Origin: Acidobacteriaceae bacterium
GTDB taxonomy: Bacteria > Acidobacteriota > Terriglobia > Terriglobales > Acidobacteriaceae
Direction of reading: 5' to 3'
DNA length: 8,776 nucleotides
Assembly: GCA_003156495.1 (NCBI GenBank)
Contig: PMHC01000233.1
Span: forward strand, 1 to 8,776
Shown here: positions 1 through 5,796 of the stretch, in pieces
How positions within the stretch are numbered: position 1 is the stretch's first letter
Layout: every line of letters begins with the position of its first letter
Notes under the pieces: model-generated
The model's input: the letters and a program-made list of their open reading frames with translations, nothing else
What the model was told of the DNA's origin: nothing
Database searches by the model: none
Program-made: the position numbers and the translations under genes

Positions 1-100
1 CCAGTGCGGCGCCAGAGGCTTGCTTGGCCATGCGACCGGTCTCAAAGACCAGCCGCTTGCCGCCGGCAAGCTCGACGGCTACTTCATGCTTGGTAGACAT
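1..100 (-). CDS. pnp: Polynucleotide phosphorylase, N-terminal end only (partial)
   Basis: Only the first 33 codons are in the window; the gene continues past position 1. The visible protein starts MSTKHEVAVELAGGKRLVFE and continues with TGRMAKQASGAAL, the conserved opening of the first RNase PH domain of PNPase. PNPase is a trimeric phosphorolytic 3'-to-5' exoribonuclease that degrades RNA and is part of the degradosome in many bacteria. The ATG at 100-98 is preceded by GAGGA six bases upstream, a good ribosome binding site. The rpsO-pnp order is conserved in many bacteria, which supports the call. A strong intrinsic terminator lies between the two genes, so pnp expression may depend on read-through or on its own promoter. 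I see no convincing promoter in the 38 bases between the terminator and the start codon. The active-site region is outside the window and cannot be judged. Confidence 0.95.
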   Translation of the reverse strand, partial: MSTKHEVAVELAGGKRLVFETGRMAKQASGAAL

Positions 101-138
101 AGTGTCCTCGTTTCGTATTGTTCGCTAGGGAAACCTGT

Positions 139-172
139 AAAAAAAAGGTGCGCCGCGGCATGCGGCGACACC
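139..172 (-). terminator. Rho-independent terminator between rpsO and pnp
   Basis: Read on the minus strand, GGTG-T-CGCCGC (172-162) pairs with GCGGCG-CACC (156-147), with one unpaired base (168) and a five-base loop (161-157). The GC-rich ten-pair stem is followed at once by eight T residues (146-139). Stem and T-tract together are textbook for intrinsic termination of rpsO transcription. The T-tract ends 38 bases before the pnp start, so read-through would feed pnp. Confidence 0.9.
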
Positions 173-178
173 TGTGCA

Positions 179-205
179 ACGGCTCGCGCAGAGATGGCGA
201 GCCGT
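179..205 (-). other. Perfect 9-bp stem-loop in the rpsO 3' UTR
   Basis: ACGGCTCGC (179-187) and GCGAGCCGT (197-205) are perfect inverted repeats around a nine-base loop. The structure lies six bases before the terminator hairpin on the transcribed strand and has no T-tract. A weaker six-base inverted repeat (242-247 with 259-264) lies closer to the rpsO stop. In E. coli the rpsO-pnp spacer carries processing hairpins cut by RNase III and bound by PNPase. A similar role here is an inference from position only. Confidence 0.5.
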
Positions 206-295
206 CGAATGAGCTTGGGTCCGGCGTTCCGAATGGGACGGAGACCGCAACCAGTGTCCGGTCTGAGCGCTTCCGGTTCAATGTAGGCTTTCTGG

Positions 296-562
296 TTACT
301 TGCGGATGCCAAGTTTGCCGATCACATCGCGGTAACGATCTGAATCATGTGTCTTCAGATAGTCCAGCAGACGACGGCGTTTGCTCACCAACATCAGCAA
401 TCCACGCCGGGAGGCATGGTCCTTTTTGTGGGTTTTAAAGTGTTCGGTCAGGTCGCTAATCCGCTCGCTCAGAATCGCGATCTGGACCTCCGGCGAACCG
501 GTGTCCGTTTCGTGGGTACGGAAGCGCGCAATCAATTCAGTTTTCGTATGAGTCGCCAACAC
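296..562 (-). CDS. rpsO: 30S ribosomal protein S15
   Basis: S15 binds the central domain of 16S rRNA early in 30S assembly. The 88-residue product has the normal family length of 88-89. It carries the hallmark TGSPEVQ (residues 21-27) and KKDHASRRGLL (46-56), followed by KRRRLLDYL and the C-terminal LGIRK. I chose the GTG at 562-560, giving MLATHTKTEL. An ATG 11 codons upstream (595) is in frame, but it would add a non-conserved extension and place the GAGGAG-like ribosome binding site (about 571-577) inside the gene. The spacing from that site to the GTG is rather long, about 11 bases, so the start is good but not certain. The gene is followed by two hairpins, the second a terminator, and then by pnp. 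It shows no sign of decay. Confidence 0.97.
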   Translation of the reverse strand: MLATHTKTELIARFRTHETDTGSPEVQIAILSERISDLTEHFKTHKKDHASRRGLLMLVSKRRRLLDYLKTHDSDRYRDVIGKLGIRK

Positions 563-605
563 GGCGTCGATTACTCCTCGTTCTCTCAGATCCACTCTTC
601 AGTGT

Positions 606-636
606 CTAAAGTGAGATTACCATGAACGCCTCCTTC
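606..636 (-). other. Possible five-codon leader ORF with strong Shine-Dalgarno, upstream of rpsO
   Basis: On the minus strand AGGAGG (634-629) is followed, five bases later, by ATG GTA ATC TCA CTT TAG (623-606), which encodes MVISL. It ends 43 bases before the rpsO GTG. The ribosome binding site is stronger than that of rpsO itself. Just upstream, GAGGA-TTT-TCCTC (649-637) can form a five-pair hairpin, while the same CCTC can instead pair with GAGG of the Shine-Dalgarno. That would give two mutually exclusive folds. A regulatory role such as S15 feedback or leader translation is speculative. Chance occurrence of such a short ORF is quite possible. Confidence 0.25.
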
Positions 637-721
637 GAGGAAAATCCTCTTGCCGCGGGGAATCTTATTGAAAAACTTCCCTCTTCTACGCAATTCCGCG
701 AAAAGGCGTCCGCCATCGTGC

Positions 722-1777
722 TTACTGCGGCCCATCGGCCCAATAATTGGCCCGCGCCACAATGTGCGCGCCGTAGTCCTGGGCCGTACGCACGCGGATC
801 GTATGCAGCCCCGGCGTTGGGCTCGAAGGGCTGAAGGTGATCAGATAGCGGTTGCGGGCATGTTTAGCCGCATCCACCACGCGAGCCTCGAAGCGCTTGT
901 CGCCGGTAAAGGTGGTGTACTCCCCGCCGCTCTCCTCGGCCACCTCCTTGGCTATATTTTTTTTGAAGGCATTCACCGCCATCACCAGCGCGGAGATCAT
1001 GTTCATGGTCCGGTCCTCGCCGGAATCCTTCACGTCGTGCGCCAGCTCGGCGAGTGCCGGCGAAAACGAGACGCTCAACACCAGCACATCCGACTCGCCG
1101 ATCTTGCGGATCAACTGCACCGGCTTGGTGTGTTTGCTGCCGTGGTCGCGCGCCTCGCTAATCAGCAGCAGAACGCGGCGGAATTCCTTGGGCTGTGTTT
1201 CGAGCAGCGTTACGCCATAGTTGACCGTATCCAGAATCGCCGCGCCGCCGTCGCCCGGCTGCAACTGCTTCAACTCGGTGTTTACCTGATCGCCGGCATG
1301 AGTGTAGTCCTGGATCAAATGCGGTACGGAGTCGAAACCAACCAGCGCCACCTGGCTATGCGGATCGGAGAGGAAGACATCAAGCAACGGTCCTAACTTG
1401 GCGAGTTTGTCGAACTCCAGCACGCTGGCGCCGCCTAGTTCCACGGCTACGACCAGCGCTACCGGCGCGGTATCCATCTCCTCTTGCACCCGAATCTTTT
1501 GCGGTACGCCATTGTCTTCCAGAATAAAGTCGCTGGGCTTCAGACCGTAGACGACTCCGCCTCCGCGCTTTTCGACCAACGTCGGAACCAGAACCTCCGT
1601 TGTCGTTACCCGCAGGCTCGGCATCTCACTCTGCTCGCTCTGCAGGGGTTTGGGCGATTCGAGCGGCGGCAACTGCTGCGCCCGGACCAGATCGCCCGCA
1701 AACCAAACTACCGCCGCCAAAATAAACGCCAAGCTACAAAATCCAAATCTCACGCGCAATTTCGCTCCGCCGATCAT
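722..1777 (-). CDS. Secreted VWFA-related (Acidobacterial-type) domain protein
   Basis: The 351-residue product fits the VWFA-related Acidobacterial family (TIGR03436 type), numerous in this phylum and of unknown role. A basic N-terminus and a hydrophobic stretch (residues 11-29) form a signal peptide or anchor, with possible cleavage near VRAQQ (31-35). Then come a beta-rich segment with DFILEDNGVPQKI (83-95), a VWA-like fold from about 104 to 290 with VALVGFDS (143-150) and PGDGGAAILD (174-183), and a C-terminal beta module, YLITFSPSSPTPGLHTIRV (311-329). The metal-site motif DxSxS seems replaced by ELGGAS (113-118), so metal binding is doubtful. I chose the ATG at 1777-1775 because it overlaps the stop of the upstream small gene (TGATG) and directly precedes the signal sequence. 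A longer frame reaching 1855 lies inside the small gene. It probably acts in the periplasm or at the cell surface; partner unknown. Confidence 0.88.
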   Translation of the reverse strand: MIGGAKLRVRFGFCSLAFILAAVVWFAGDLVRAQQLPPLESPKPLQSEQSEMPSLRVTTTEVLVPTLVEKRGGGVVYGLKPSDFILEDNGVPQKIRVQEEMDTAPVALVVAVELGGASVLEFDKLAKLGPLLDVFLSDPHSQVALVGFDSVPHLIQDYTHAGDQVNTELKQLQPGDGGAAILDTVNYGVTLLETQPKEFRRVLLLISEARDHGSKHTKPVQLIRKIGESDVLVLSVSFSPALAELAHDVKDSGEDRTMNMISALVMAVNAFKKNIAKEVAEESGGEYTTFTGDKRFEARVVDAAKHARNRYLITFSPSSPTPGLHTIRVRTAQDYGAHIVARANYWADGPQ

Positions 1778-2004
1778 CAGGCCCGCCTCCGCGCTTCGCG
1801 TTCCAGTCGCTCGATCCAGACCAGGAAGCATAAAAGCTCCCAACGCGAGGCCCACATGAAGCCGAAGATGTCTTTGAAGGTGAGGGTTTCCGCCCGCTTA
1901 CCGGAATAAGTCTCAACCCGCCAGCGCAGAAACTCGCTCCGCCACGGAGCGAGGCGATGACCGCGAGTGGAGTTCCAAAGAAATCGGATCGGAGCGAGCA
2001 CCAC
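1777..2004 (-). CDS. Small Trp/Arg-rich protein of unknown function, coupled to the VWFA gene
   Basis: I do not recognise a named family. The 75-residue product has six tryptophans (10, 21, 28, 51, 55, 63) and many arginines. It has an aromatic/basic first half, including LAPWRSEFLRWRVETY (18-33), and a probable amphipathic or hydrophobic helix near the end (WELLCFLVWIERLEREARRR, 55-74). It has no signal peptide. Its TGA stop (1779-1777) shares one base with the ATG of the VWFA gene, which argues for translational coupling and for both being real. The start is a GTG at 2004, with AGGA four bases upstream; a second GTG at 2001 has a better spacing of seven. The pattern resembles short conserved hypothetical proteins I associate with Acidobacteria, but that is memory, not a search. 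It could sit on the inner face of the membrane or bind nucleic acid; I cannot tell which. Confidence 0.75.
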   Translation of the reverse strand: MVLAPIRFLWNSTRGHRLAPWRSEFLRWRVETYSGKRAETLTFKDIFGFMWASRWELLCFLVWIERLEREARRRA

Positions 2005-2021
2005 AGTGTCCTTTCCGATTG

Positions 2022-2052
2022 AGTATAAACGGTTCGCGTAGAACGGCCGTTC
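2022..2052 (-). promoter_or_regulatory. Candidate promoter with a palindrome over the -35 position, before the small gene
   Basis: TATACT (2027-2022) matches the TATAAT -10 hexamer at five of six bases and lies 17 bases upstream of the GTG start of the 75-residue protein. No good -35 hexamer is present. Instead a perfect 12-base palindrome, GAACGGCCGTTC (2052-2041), covers the place where it should be. That layout fits a promoter that needs an activator or is controlled by a dimeric regulator. No regulator is named. Confidence 0.35.
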
Positions 2053-2060
2053 CGCTTTAC

Positions 2061-2176
2061 TAGAGCATTTTTACCAATGAGGTAGAGTGCCGAATCTTGT
2101 TGAAGGTTGCCGCTCACTGATCTTCGCGTCAACTCGACGATCCTGAATTCTATACACTATGGGTAAAAATGCTCTA
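2061..2176. mobile_element. MITE-like element with 15-base terminal inverted repeats and TA ends
   Basis: TAGAGCATTTTTACC (2061-2075) and GGTAAAAATGCTCTA (2162-2176) are perfect inverted copies enclosing 86 bases with no coding capacity. The outer TA at both ends is what a TA-duplicating transposase of the IS630/Tc1-mariner type would leave. The 13-base repeats inside the TA would then be the true termini. The right end coincides with the flgL stop codon. Removing the element with one TA restores AGT TAG TAA, so flgL would end at the same codon with or without it. No transposase is in the window. Alternatives are a long-range hairpin acting on the flgL transcript end, or chance, which is unlikely for 15 of 15 bases. 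The element has no T-tract for intrinsic termination in either direction. Confidence 0.55.
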
Positions 2177-3085
2177 ACTCAACTTTTCGAAGAGATTGCT
2201 GGAAGAGGCATCGAGCGTTGAGATGACGTCTTCGAGCGCTGTCTGTTGCGTCTCCGCGGTGGAAAGCCGCGTAGCCACCGTGGCCGTATCGGTTTGCAGC
2301 AGATCCGTCTGTTTGGCAACCAACTGCATATTTTCGCTGGTCAGCGCGTCGGAGGCGGCCGAGACTTGATTGATGGAATTATCGAGAACGACCCGCTGAC
2401 CGGAAAGATAATTCAACGCCGTATTCAATGCCGCCATATCGCTGGCCGCTTGCGAGGAATTGACAGTACCGCTGGCGTAATCGGAGATCAGCGAATTCAA
2501 GGCGCCGAAGACGCTGTCGGTGCCGCTTCCCATAAAGATCGAATCTCCCGGCACGTTCAATTGAATCTTCTGGCCACTGGGTGTCTGGACATAGTTGATG
2601 TTGCTGTCGCCGTTGTAGGCTGTAGTGGCCGTGGAGCCGGAAATGGTCGTGCTAAAAGGAGCCGTCGAGGTCATGCTGCCGGCAAAAATATACTGTCCCT
2701 GATAGCTGGTATTGGCCAGCGAAGTCACTTCAGTAAGAATCCCCGTCAATTGGGTAGAGACCGATTGGACGTCCGTCGTGCTTAATGTCCCATTATTGGC
2801 GCTGGTCGCCAACGAAATAGCCGAGGTCAACTCGGTCACCACGCTGCCCAAGGCTGAATCGGCTACCTGCAACTGGCCGGTAACGGAGTTGGCGGTTTCG
2901 GTAAAAGAATCCTCCTGCTGAATCTGATTGAGCAGCACCACGTTCTCGGCGGCCGCAACCGGATCGTCGCTCAAGGAATTTACGCGCACCCCGCTCGATA
3001 ACTCTTCGCTGAGACTTTGCTCCGATGCTGTCACTTTATCCAGCGAACTGACCATCTTGCTGATATAGTTTGGGTCTACTCGCAT
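2174..3085 (-). CDS. flgL: Flagellar hook-filament junction protein FlgL (HAP3)
   Basis: FlgL forms the second junction ring between hook and filament and is exported through the flagellar type III apparatus. The 303-residue product has the flagellin-like N-terminal helix region, with VTASEQSLSEELSSGVRV (residues 18-35) followed by SLSDDPVAA. It has a variable Ser/Thr/Gly-rich middle and a C-terminal helix ending NLFEKLS, the arrangement of the flagellin/FlgL family. It has no cysteine, as is usual for exported axial proteins. The ATG at 3085 follows GGAGGAG at six bases. A longer in-frame start at 3136 adds a basic stretch unlike the family and is rejected. It lies 66 bases after flgK and is the last gene of the cluster. 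Its TAG stop forms part of the end of the MITE-like element. Confidence 0.95.
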   Translation of the reverse strand: MRVDPNYISKMVSSLDKVTASEQSLSEELSSGVRVNSLSDDPVAAAENVVLLNQIQQEDSFTETANSVTGQLQVADSALGSVVTELTSAISLATSANNGTLSTTDVQSVSTQLTGILTEVTSLANTSYQGQYIFAGSMTSTAPFSTTISGSTATTAYNGDSNINYVQTPSGQKIQLNVPGDSIFMGSGTDSVFGALNSLISDYASGTVNSSQAASDMAALNTALNYLSGQRVVLDNSINQVSAASDALTSENMQLVAKQTDLLQTDTATVATRLSTAETQQTALEDVISTLDASSSNLFEKLS

Positions 3086-3141
3086 TAATTTCTCCTCCAA
3101 GTTGCAGCGCAATCGTCGTGCGCAGTCGCCCCGCACATCTC

Positions 3142-3159
3142 TTTCTTAGCTTTAAGAAA
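3142..3159 (-). other. A/T-rich stem-loop at the flgK stop codon
   Basis: On the minus strand TTTCTTA (3159-3153) and TAAGAAA (3148-3142) form a seven-pair stem with the tetraloop AAGC. The TAA stop of flgK lies at the stem-loop junction. The stem is weak (six of seven pairs A-T) and lacks a T-tract, so it is not a terminator. A role in processing the flgK-flgL mRNA is only possible. Confidence 0.25.
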
Positions 3160-4558
3160 CCGTCGTCGTTTCTCCCAAATTCAACGCCATCGCATAAATT
3201 CCGTTCAAGATCGAGAAGACATGAGATGCGGCCTGATAACTTCTCTCATACGTTGTCAATGAGGCGGCCTCATCGTTCAAATTGACGCCGGAGGTCGAGT
3301 CGACCTGGGTTTGCAATTGGCTGACAGAGGATTTCTGCGCTGTTTGCTCGGTGCTGACTTCAGAAACAGTCGTGCCCAGCGTACTCACTATGCTCGAATA
3401 GTAGTTGCTGGGCGTCTTTCCGCTGACAAATGCCGAGCTGGCGAGTCCAGCCATGGCCATGACATTCGTGCTGCCTCCAGTCCCCTCGTTGGCTGTAGAC
3501 GCGGCGATTTTATCGGAATCGGTCATCGTCACGCTCATCGCCAGCGCGCTGCCGGAAGCCGTCGTGGGCTCACTGAAGATATTGGAGCCCGCGGCGCCGT
3601 CCAAATCGGTTCCCGAAGCGTTTTGAGAGTTCACCGTGGTAGAGATGCTATAAGCCAATTGATCGAGCGAGGCCAGCGTACCTGCAATGTCGGTGTCGCG
3701 CGCCGTCAGGTAACCGCCCAACTGACCACCGCCGTCAGCCAACTCCGAGGTTACATCCGTCGCTCCGACATAAAAATGCGTGACGCCATCGCTGGTGCCC
3801 GTCGTCAGATCGAAATTCGTGTCTCCATCAACCAGCACGCGGCCGGAGGTCGTCGTAATCTGCAAACCGTTATTTTTCTCGCTCACCTGATTGATGCCGA
3901 TCAGCTTTGACAATGAACTGATGTCGGTTTGCCGCTGATCTTCAAGCGGTCCCGCGTCGGAATCCGGCGAAGTAGCCGTAATTTGTTTGTTCAACTGCGC
4001 AATCGAAGTGGTCAGCGCATTCACCTGACTGGCCACGCTTGAAGCCTCCTGATCCACCGCCGCCTTTTGTTCGTTCAGGCTGCTCGCCGAGCTGGAGACA
4101 TCGCTGGCCAGCGTACTGGCCGCCGAAAGCACGGCTTCGCGGTAAGAAGAACTGGAAGGCTCGCTTTCCATGCTGGAAAACGAATCGAAGAAGCTGGTAA
4201 TGTCACTGCCTATATCACCCCCCGAGGAAGAAGATGAATTGGCGTTCACCTTAAATAAACTCTGTACATCGTTCAGCGCCGACAGCCGCGTACTCGATGA
4301 CGACTCCAATTGCTGTTGCTGGTTCAGGCGCTGCAGCAAAACACTATCTCGCTGCGAAGTGGATCCGGTCTCCGTTGCGCCCTGCCCCACAGTTTCCCCG
4401 TTGATCGTGATCGAATCGTTTTCTTTGAAGCTCGCCTTTTCTTCGGTATATCCGGTGGTATTGGCGTTGGCCACGTTATTGGCCACAACATCGAGCGCTG
4501 ACTGATCGGCATCCAGCGCTCCGGTGATGAGACTCAGTGCACCACTAATGGTTCCCAT
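3152..4558 (-). CDS. flgK: Flagellar hook-associated protein FlgK (HAP1)
   Basis: FlgK forms the first junction ring on the distal end of the hook, below FlgL and the filament. The 468-residue product has the rod/hook family N-terminus, with ALDVVANNVANANTTGYT (residues 21-38). It also has the matching C-terminal helix, SGVNLNDEAASLTTYERSYQ (423-442), then AASHVFSILN. The middle is Ser/Thr-rich and low in complexity, and there is no cysteine. At 468 residues it is somewhat shorter than the 547 of E. coli FlgK, with the loss in the variable domain. The ATG at 4558 is preceded by GGAG seven bases upstream. The start overlaps the end of the flgN-like gene by 14 bases, which suggests coupled translation of the probable chaperone and its client. 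Confidence 0.96.
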   Translation of the reverse strand: MGTISGALSLITGALDADQSALDVVANNVANANTTGYTEEKASFKENDSITINGETVGQGATETGSTSQRDSVLLQRLNQQQQLESSSSTRLSALNDVQSLFKVNANSSSSSGGDIGSDITSFFDSFSSMESEPSSSSYREAVLSAASTLASDVSSSASSLNEQKAAVDQEASSVASQVNALTTSIAQLNKQITATSPDSDAGPLEDQRQTDISSLSKLIGINQVSEKNNGLQITTTSGRVLVDGDTNFDLTTGTSDGVTHFYVGATDVTSELADGGGQLGGYLTARDTDIAGTLASLDQLAYSISTTVNSQNASGTDLDGAAGSNIFSEPTTASGSALAMSVTMTDSDKIAASTANEGTGGSTNVMAMAGLASSAFVSGKTPSNYYSSIVSTLGTTVSEVSTEQTAQKSSVSQLQTQVDSTSGVNLNDEAASLTTYERSYQAASHVFSILNGIYAMALNLGETTTVS

Positions 4559-5015
4559 GCCTGTTCTCCATCATCCAAAGGCCTTGCACCTGCCGCTGGC
4601 TATACTCAACCTTGCCCGCGTGCAGATCACTCAGCCTGCTCATCACATCAAGATTGGCCCGCGTCGCCTCCAATACCCTGGCGAAGACCGCCATATCGGA
4701 AACCGCATCCTGCGCCTGTCGCGCCAACGATGCCCGCGCCTCCACGGTATCGGGTGGCAGCTTGCGGTTTAACGCCTGACAGGATAGGGCCAGTTCCTCT
4801 AGCCGGTCGGCATCCCAACGGGCCAGAGAGCGCGAAGCTTCAACCACCAGTTCCTTGAGCTCTGGATCGGTTTGCTCCTGCTTCGGCAGAGTTTCCCCGT
4901 TTGCCGGCCGAAGCCCTTCCTCCGAAGGCCGCAAACGCCATCTCCGCTCTCCGCCAGCGCGCTGCTTGCCGGCAAGATCGCTTTCAAGTTGCGCGGCCGC
5001 TTGGTCGGTCAACAT
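4545..5015 (-). CDS. flgN: Probable FlgN-like flagellar export chaperone
   Basis: FlgN binds FlgK and FlgL in the cytoplasm and delivers them to the export gate. The call rests mainly on place: the gene sits between flgM and flgK, as flgN does in many bacteria, and overlaps flgK by 14 bases. The 156-residue product has a size near that of FlgN (about 140). It has no signal peptide. After a charged, Pro-containing N-terminal third it is mostly predicted helix with regular Leu/Ala spacing, as in ELKELVVEASRSL and DMAVFARVLEATRANLDVM, fitting the helical FlgN fold. Sequence similarity is too weak to settle it by eye. I chose the ATG at 5015, which follows AGGAG by about five bases. A TTG at 5030 lies upstream of that Shine-Dalgarno and is rejected. 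The gene begins 24 bases after flgM. Confidence 0.65.
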   Translation of the reverse strand: MLTDQAAAQLESDLAGKQRAGGERRWRLRPSEEGLRPANGETLPKQEQTDPELKELVVEASRSLARWDADRLEELALSCQALNRKLPPDTVEARASLARQAQDAVSDMAVFARVLEATRANLDVMSRLSDLHAGKVEYSQRQVQGLWMMENRHGNH

Positions 5016-5039
5016 GCCTGCTCCTCTCAAAGACAGAAA

Positions 5040-5336
5040 TTATCGTCCGCTGCTCAACATCGAATCGATCATTGAGGAGGCCACCGCGGATGAAGGTACG
5101 CTATACGTACCCGCCGCCAGCGCACTCTGTATCGACGCAACCTTGTCGGCGCGCACATCGTCGCCGGAGGCCATCTGCGAAAACCCGTTCCCGACACTGC
5201 TAAATGTTGCCTGATCGCCATCGAGCGCATTGCCGGAAGCAGCCTTGCCGCTCTGACTCTGGGAAACCGAAGAAGACGACGTCGAAGAAATTCCCAGTAG
5301 CGACCCTAACCCATTCAAACTTGTGCTGATGTCCAT
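5040..5336 (-). CDS. flgM: Anti-sigma-28 factor FlgM
   Basis: FlgM holds FliA (sigma-28) inactive until the hook-basal body is complete, then is exported through it, releasing late gene expression. The 98-residue product matches the family size. The last 40 residues carry the sigma-binding region: VRADKVASIQSALAAGTY (61-78), then VPSSAVASSMIDSML, the usual pattern of R.dKV..I...i..G.Y.v....vA..ml. The N-terminal half is Ser/Gly-rich and probably disordered, as expected for an exported FlgM. The ATG at 5336 follows AGGGAG by about eight bases. A sigma-28-like promoter lies directly upstream, which would place flgM under the factor it inhibits, as in enteric bacteria. It is followed by the flgN-like gene. 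Confidence 0.88.
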   Translation of the reverse strand: MDISTSLNGLGSLLGISSTSSSSVSQSQSGKAASGNALDGDQATFSSVGNGFSQMASGDDVRADKVASIQSALAAGTYSVPSSAVASSMIDSMLSSGR

Positions 5337-5357
5337 TTTTGTTTCTCCCTGTAAGGT

Positions 5358-5384
5358 CTATCGGAGCCTTTACTAATCACTCTA
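5358..5384 (-). promoter_or_regulatory. Candidate sigma-28 (FliA) promoter for flgM
   Basis: On the minus strand TAGAGTGA (5384-5377), an 11-base spacer and TCCGATAG (5365-5358) line up with the E. coli FliA consensus TAAAGTTT-N11-GCCGATAA. Matches are five of eight and six of eight, with the CCGATA core intact and the exact 11-base spacing. Transcription would begin near 5350-5352, giving a short leader with the flgM Shine-Dalgarno at its 5' end. The site lies in the 82-base gap after flgJ, the widest gap between adjacent genes in the flgA-flgL block apart from that after the shortened flgH. Confidence 0.55.
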
Positions 5385-5418
5385 GTCATTCAGGAGTTCT
5401 CATCACGTTATTCTGGTG

Positions 5419-5769
5419 TCAGATTTTGGTTACTTTTCCTTTTTCGCCCTGGTTACCAGAATGGGAAAGAGACCCGATAATTTGGTTTGCAATACCGAAA
5501 CCGCCACCTTCGCTCATGGCCTGGCCCAGCACCTCGGAGGCATACTCGCTCAGCGCGCCCTCAGAACCGGCGCCGGAGTCGGAATCATCGTCCTCGCCGG
5601 TAAGCCCGTCCCCGCTGGTTAAAGGCTTCAATAACTCCTTCATCATCAGCCCCTCGAACTGATGCGCGGCCCGCATCAGACGCGGTGAAGCCTCATTTTC
5701 CGCCTGCGGAGCGGTCGTACCTATCGCTTGCGCCGCAACCATGCTTTCACCTATCGCACTCGCTAACAC
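5419..5769 (-). CDS. flgJ: Short FlgJ: rod-binding (rod cap) domain protein without muramidase
   Basis: The 116-residue product corresponds to the N-terminal rod-binding domain of FlgJ, which caps the growing rod in the periplasm. AAHQFEGLMMKELLKPL (residues 34-50) and SEYASEVLGQAMSEGGGFGI (74-93) are the two conserved blocks, joined by an acidic Gly/Ser linker with EDDDSDSG. The C-terminal glucosaminidase domain of enteric FlgJ is absent, as in many non-enteric bacteria, so another wall hydrolase would have to open peptidoglycan. Start choice is open. GTG at 5769 has AAGGGGG about eight bases upstream. ATG at 5742 has AGGTGA nearby and gives a protein nine residues shorter. Both keep the whole domain. 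It lies 70 bases after flgI. Confidence 0.85.
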   Translation of the reverse strand: MLASAIGESMVAAQAIGTTAPQAENEASPRLMRAAHQFEGLMMKELLKPLTSGDGLTGEDDDSDSGAGSEGALSEYASEVLGQAMSEGGGFGIANQIIGSLSHSGNQGEKGKVTKI

Positions 5770-5796
5770 CAGACTCGCCCCCTTCTGTGTCTATTC

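Noticed and set aside
101..141. A pnp promoter: TTTACA within the end of the terminator T-tract followed by a -10 box
   Set aside because: TTTACA resembles a -35 hexamer, but at 16-18 bases no hexamer matches TATAAT at more than three positions.
650..1396. A 248-codon open frame on the plus strand opposite the VWFA gene
   Set aside because: It is antisense to a gene with strong family motifs and has no domain of its own.
1778..1855. Longer N-terminus for the VWFA protein (start at 1855)
   Set aside because: It would put a non-hydrophobic extension before the signal peptide and overlap the small gene by 79 bases. The ATG at 1777 has the stop-start overlap and begins right at the signal sequence.
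1734..2132. A 132-codon minus-strand frame overlapping the small gene, the VWFA start and the MITE-like element
   Set aside because: It would run through the inverted-repeat element and the candidate promoter and shows no family pattern. The 75-residue frame fits the TGATG overlap better.
2005..2173. csrA or fliW after flgL, a common neighbour pair in other bacteria
   Set aside because: No frame here resembles CsrA or FliW; the space holds the inverted-repeat element and a promoter-like region.
2162..2176. Intrinsic terminator at the end of flgL formed by the 15-base inverted repeats
   Set aside because: The arms are 86 bases apart and no T-tract follows the second arm, so it does not fit intrinsic termination. 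The MITE reading explains TA ends and symmetry better.
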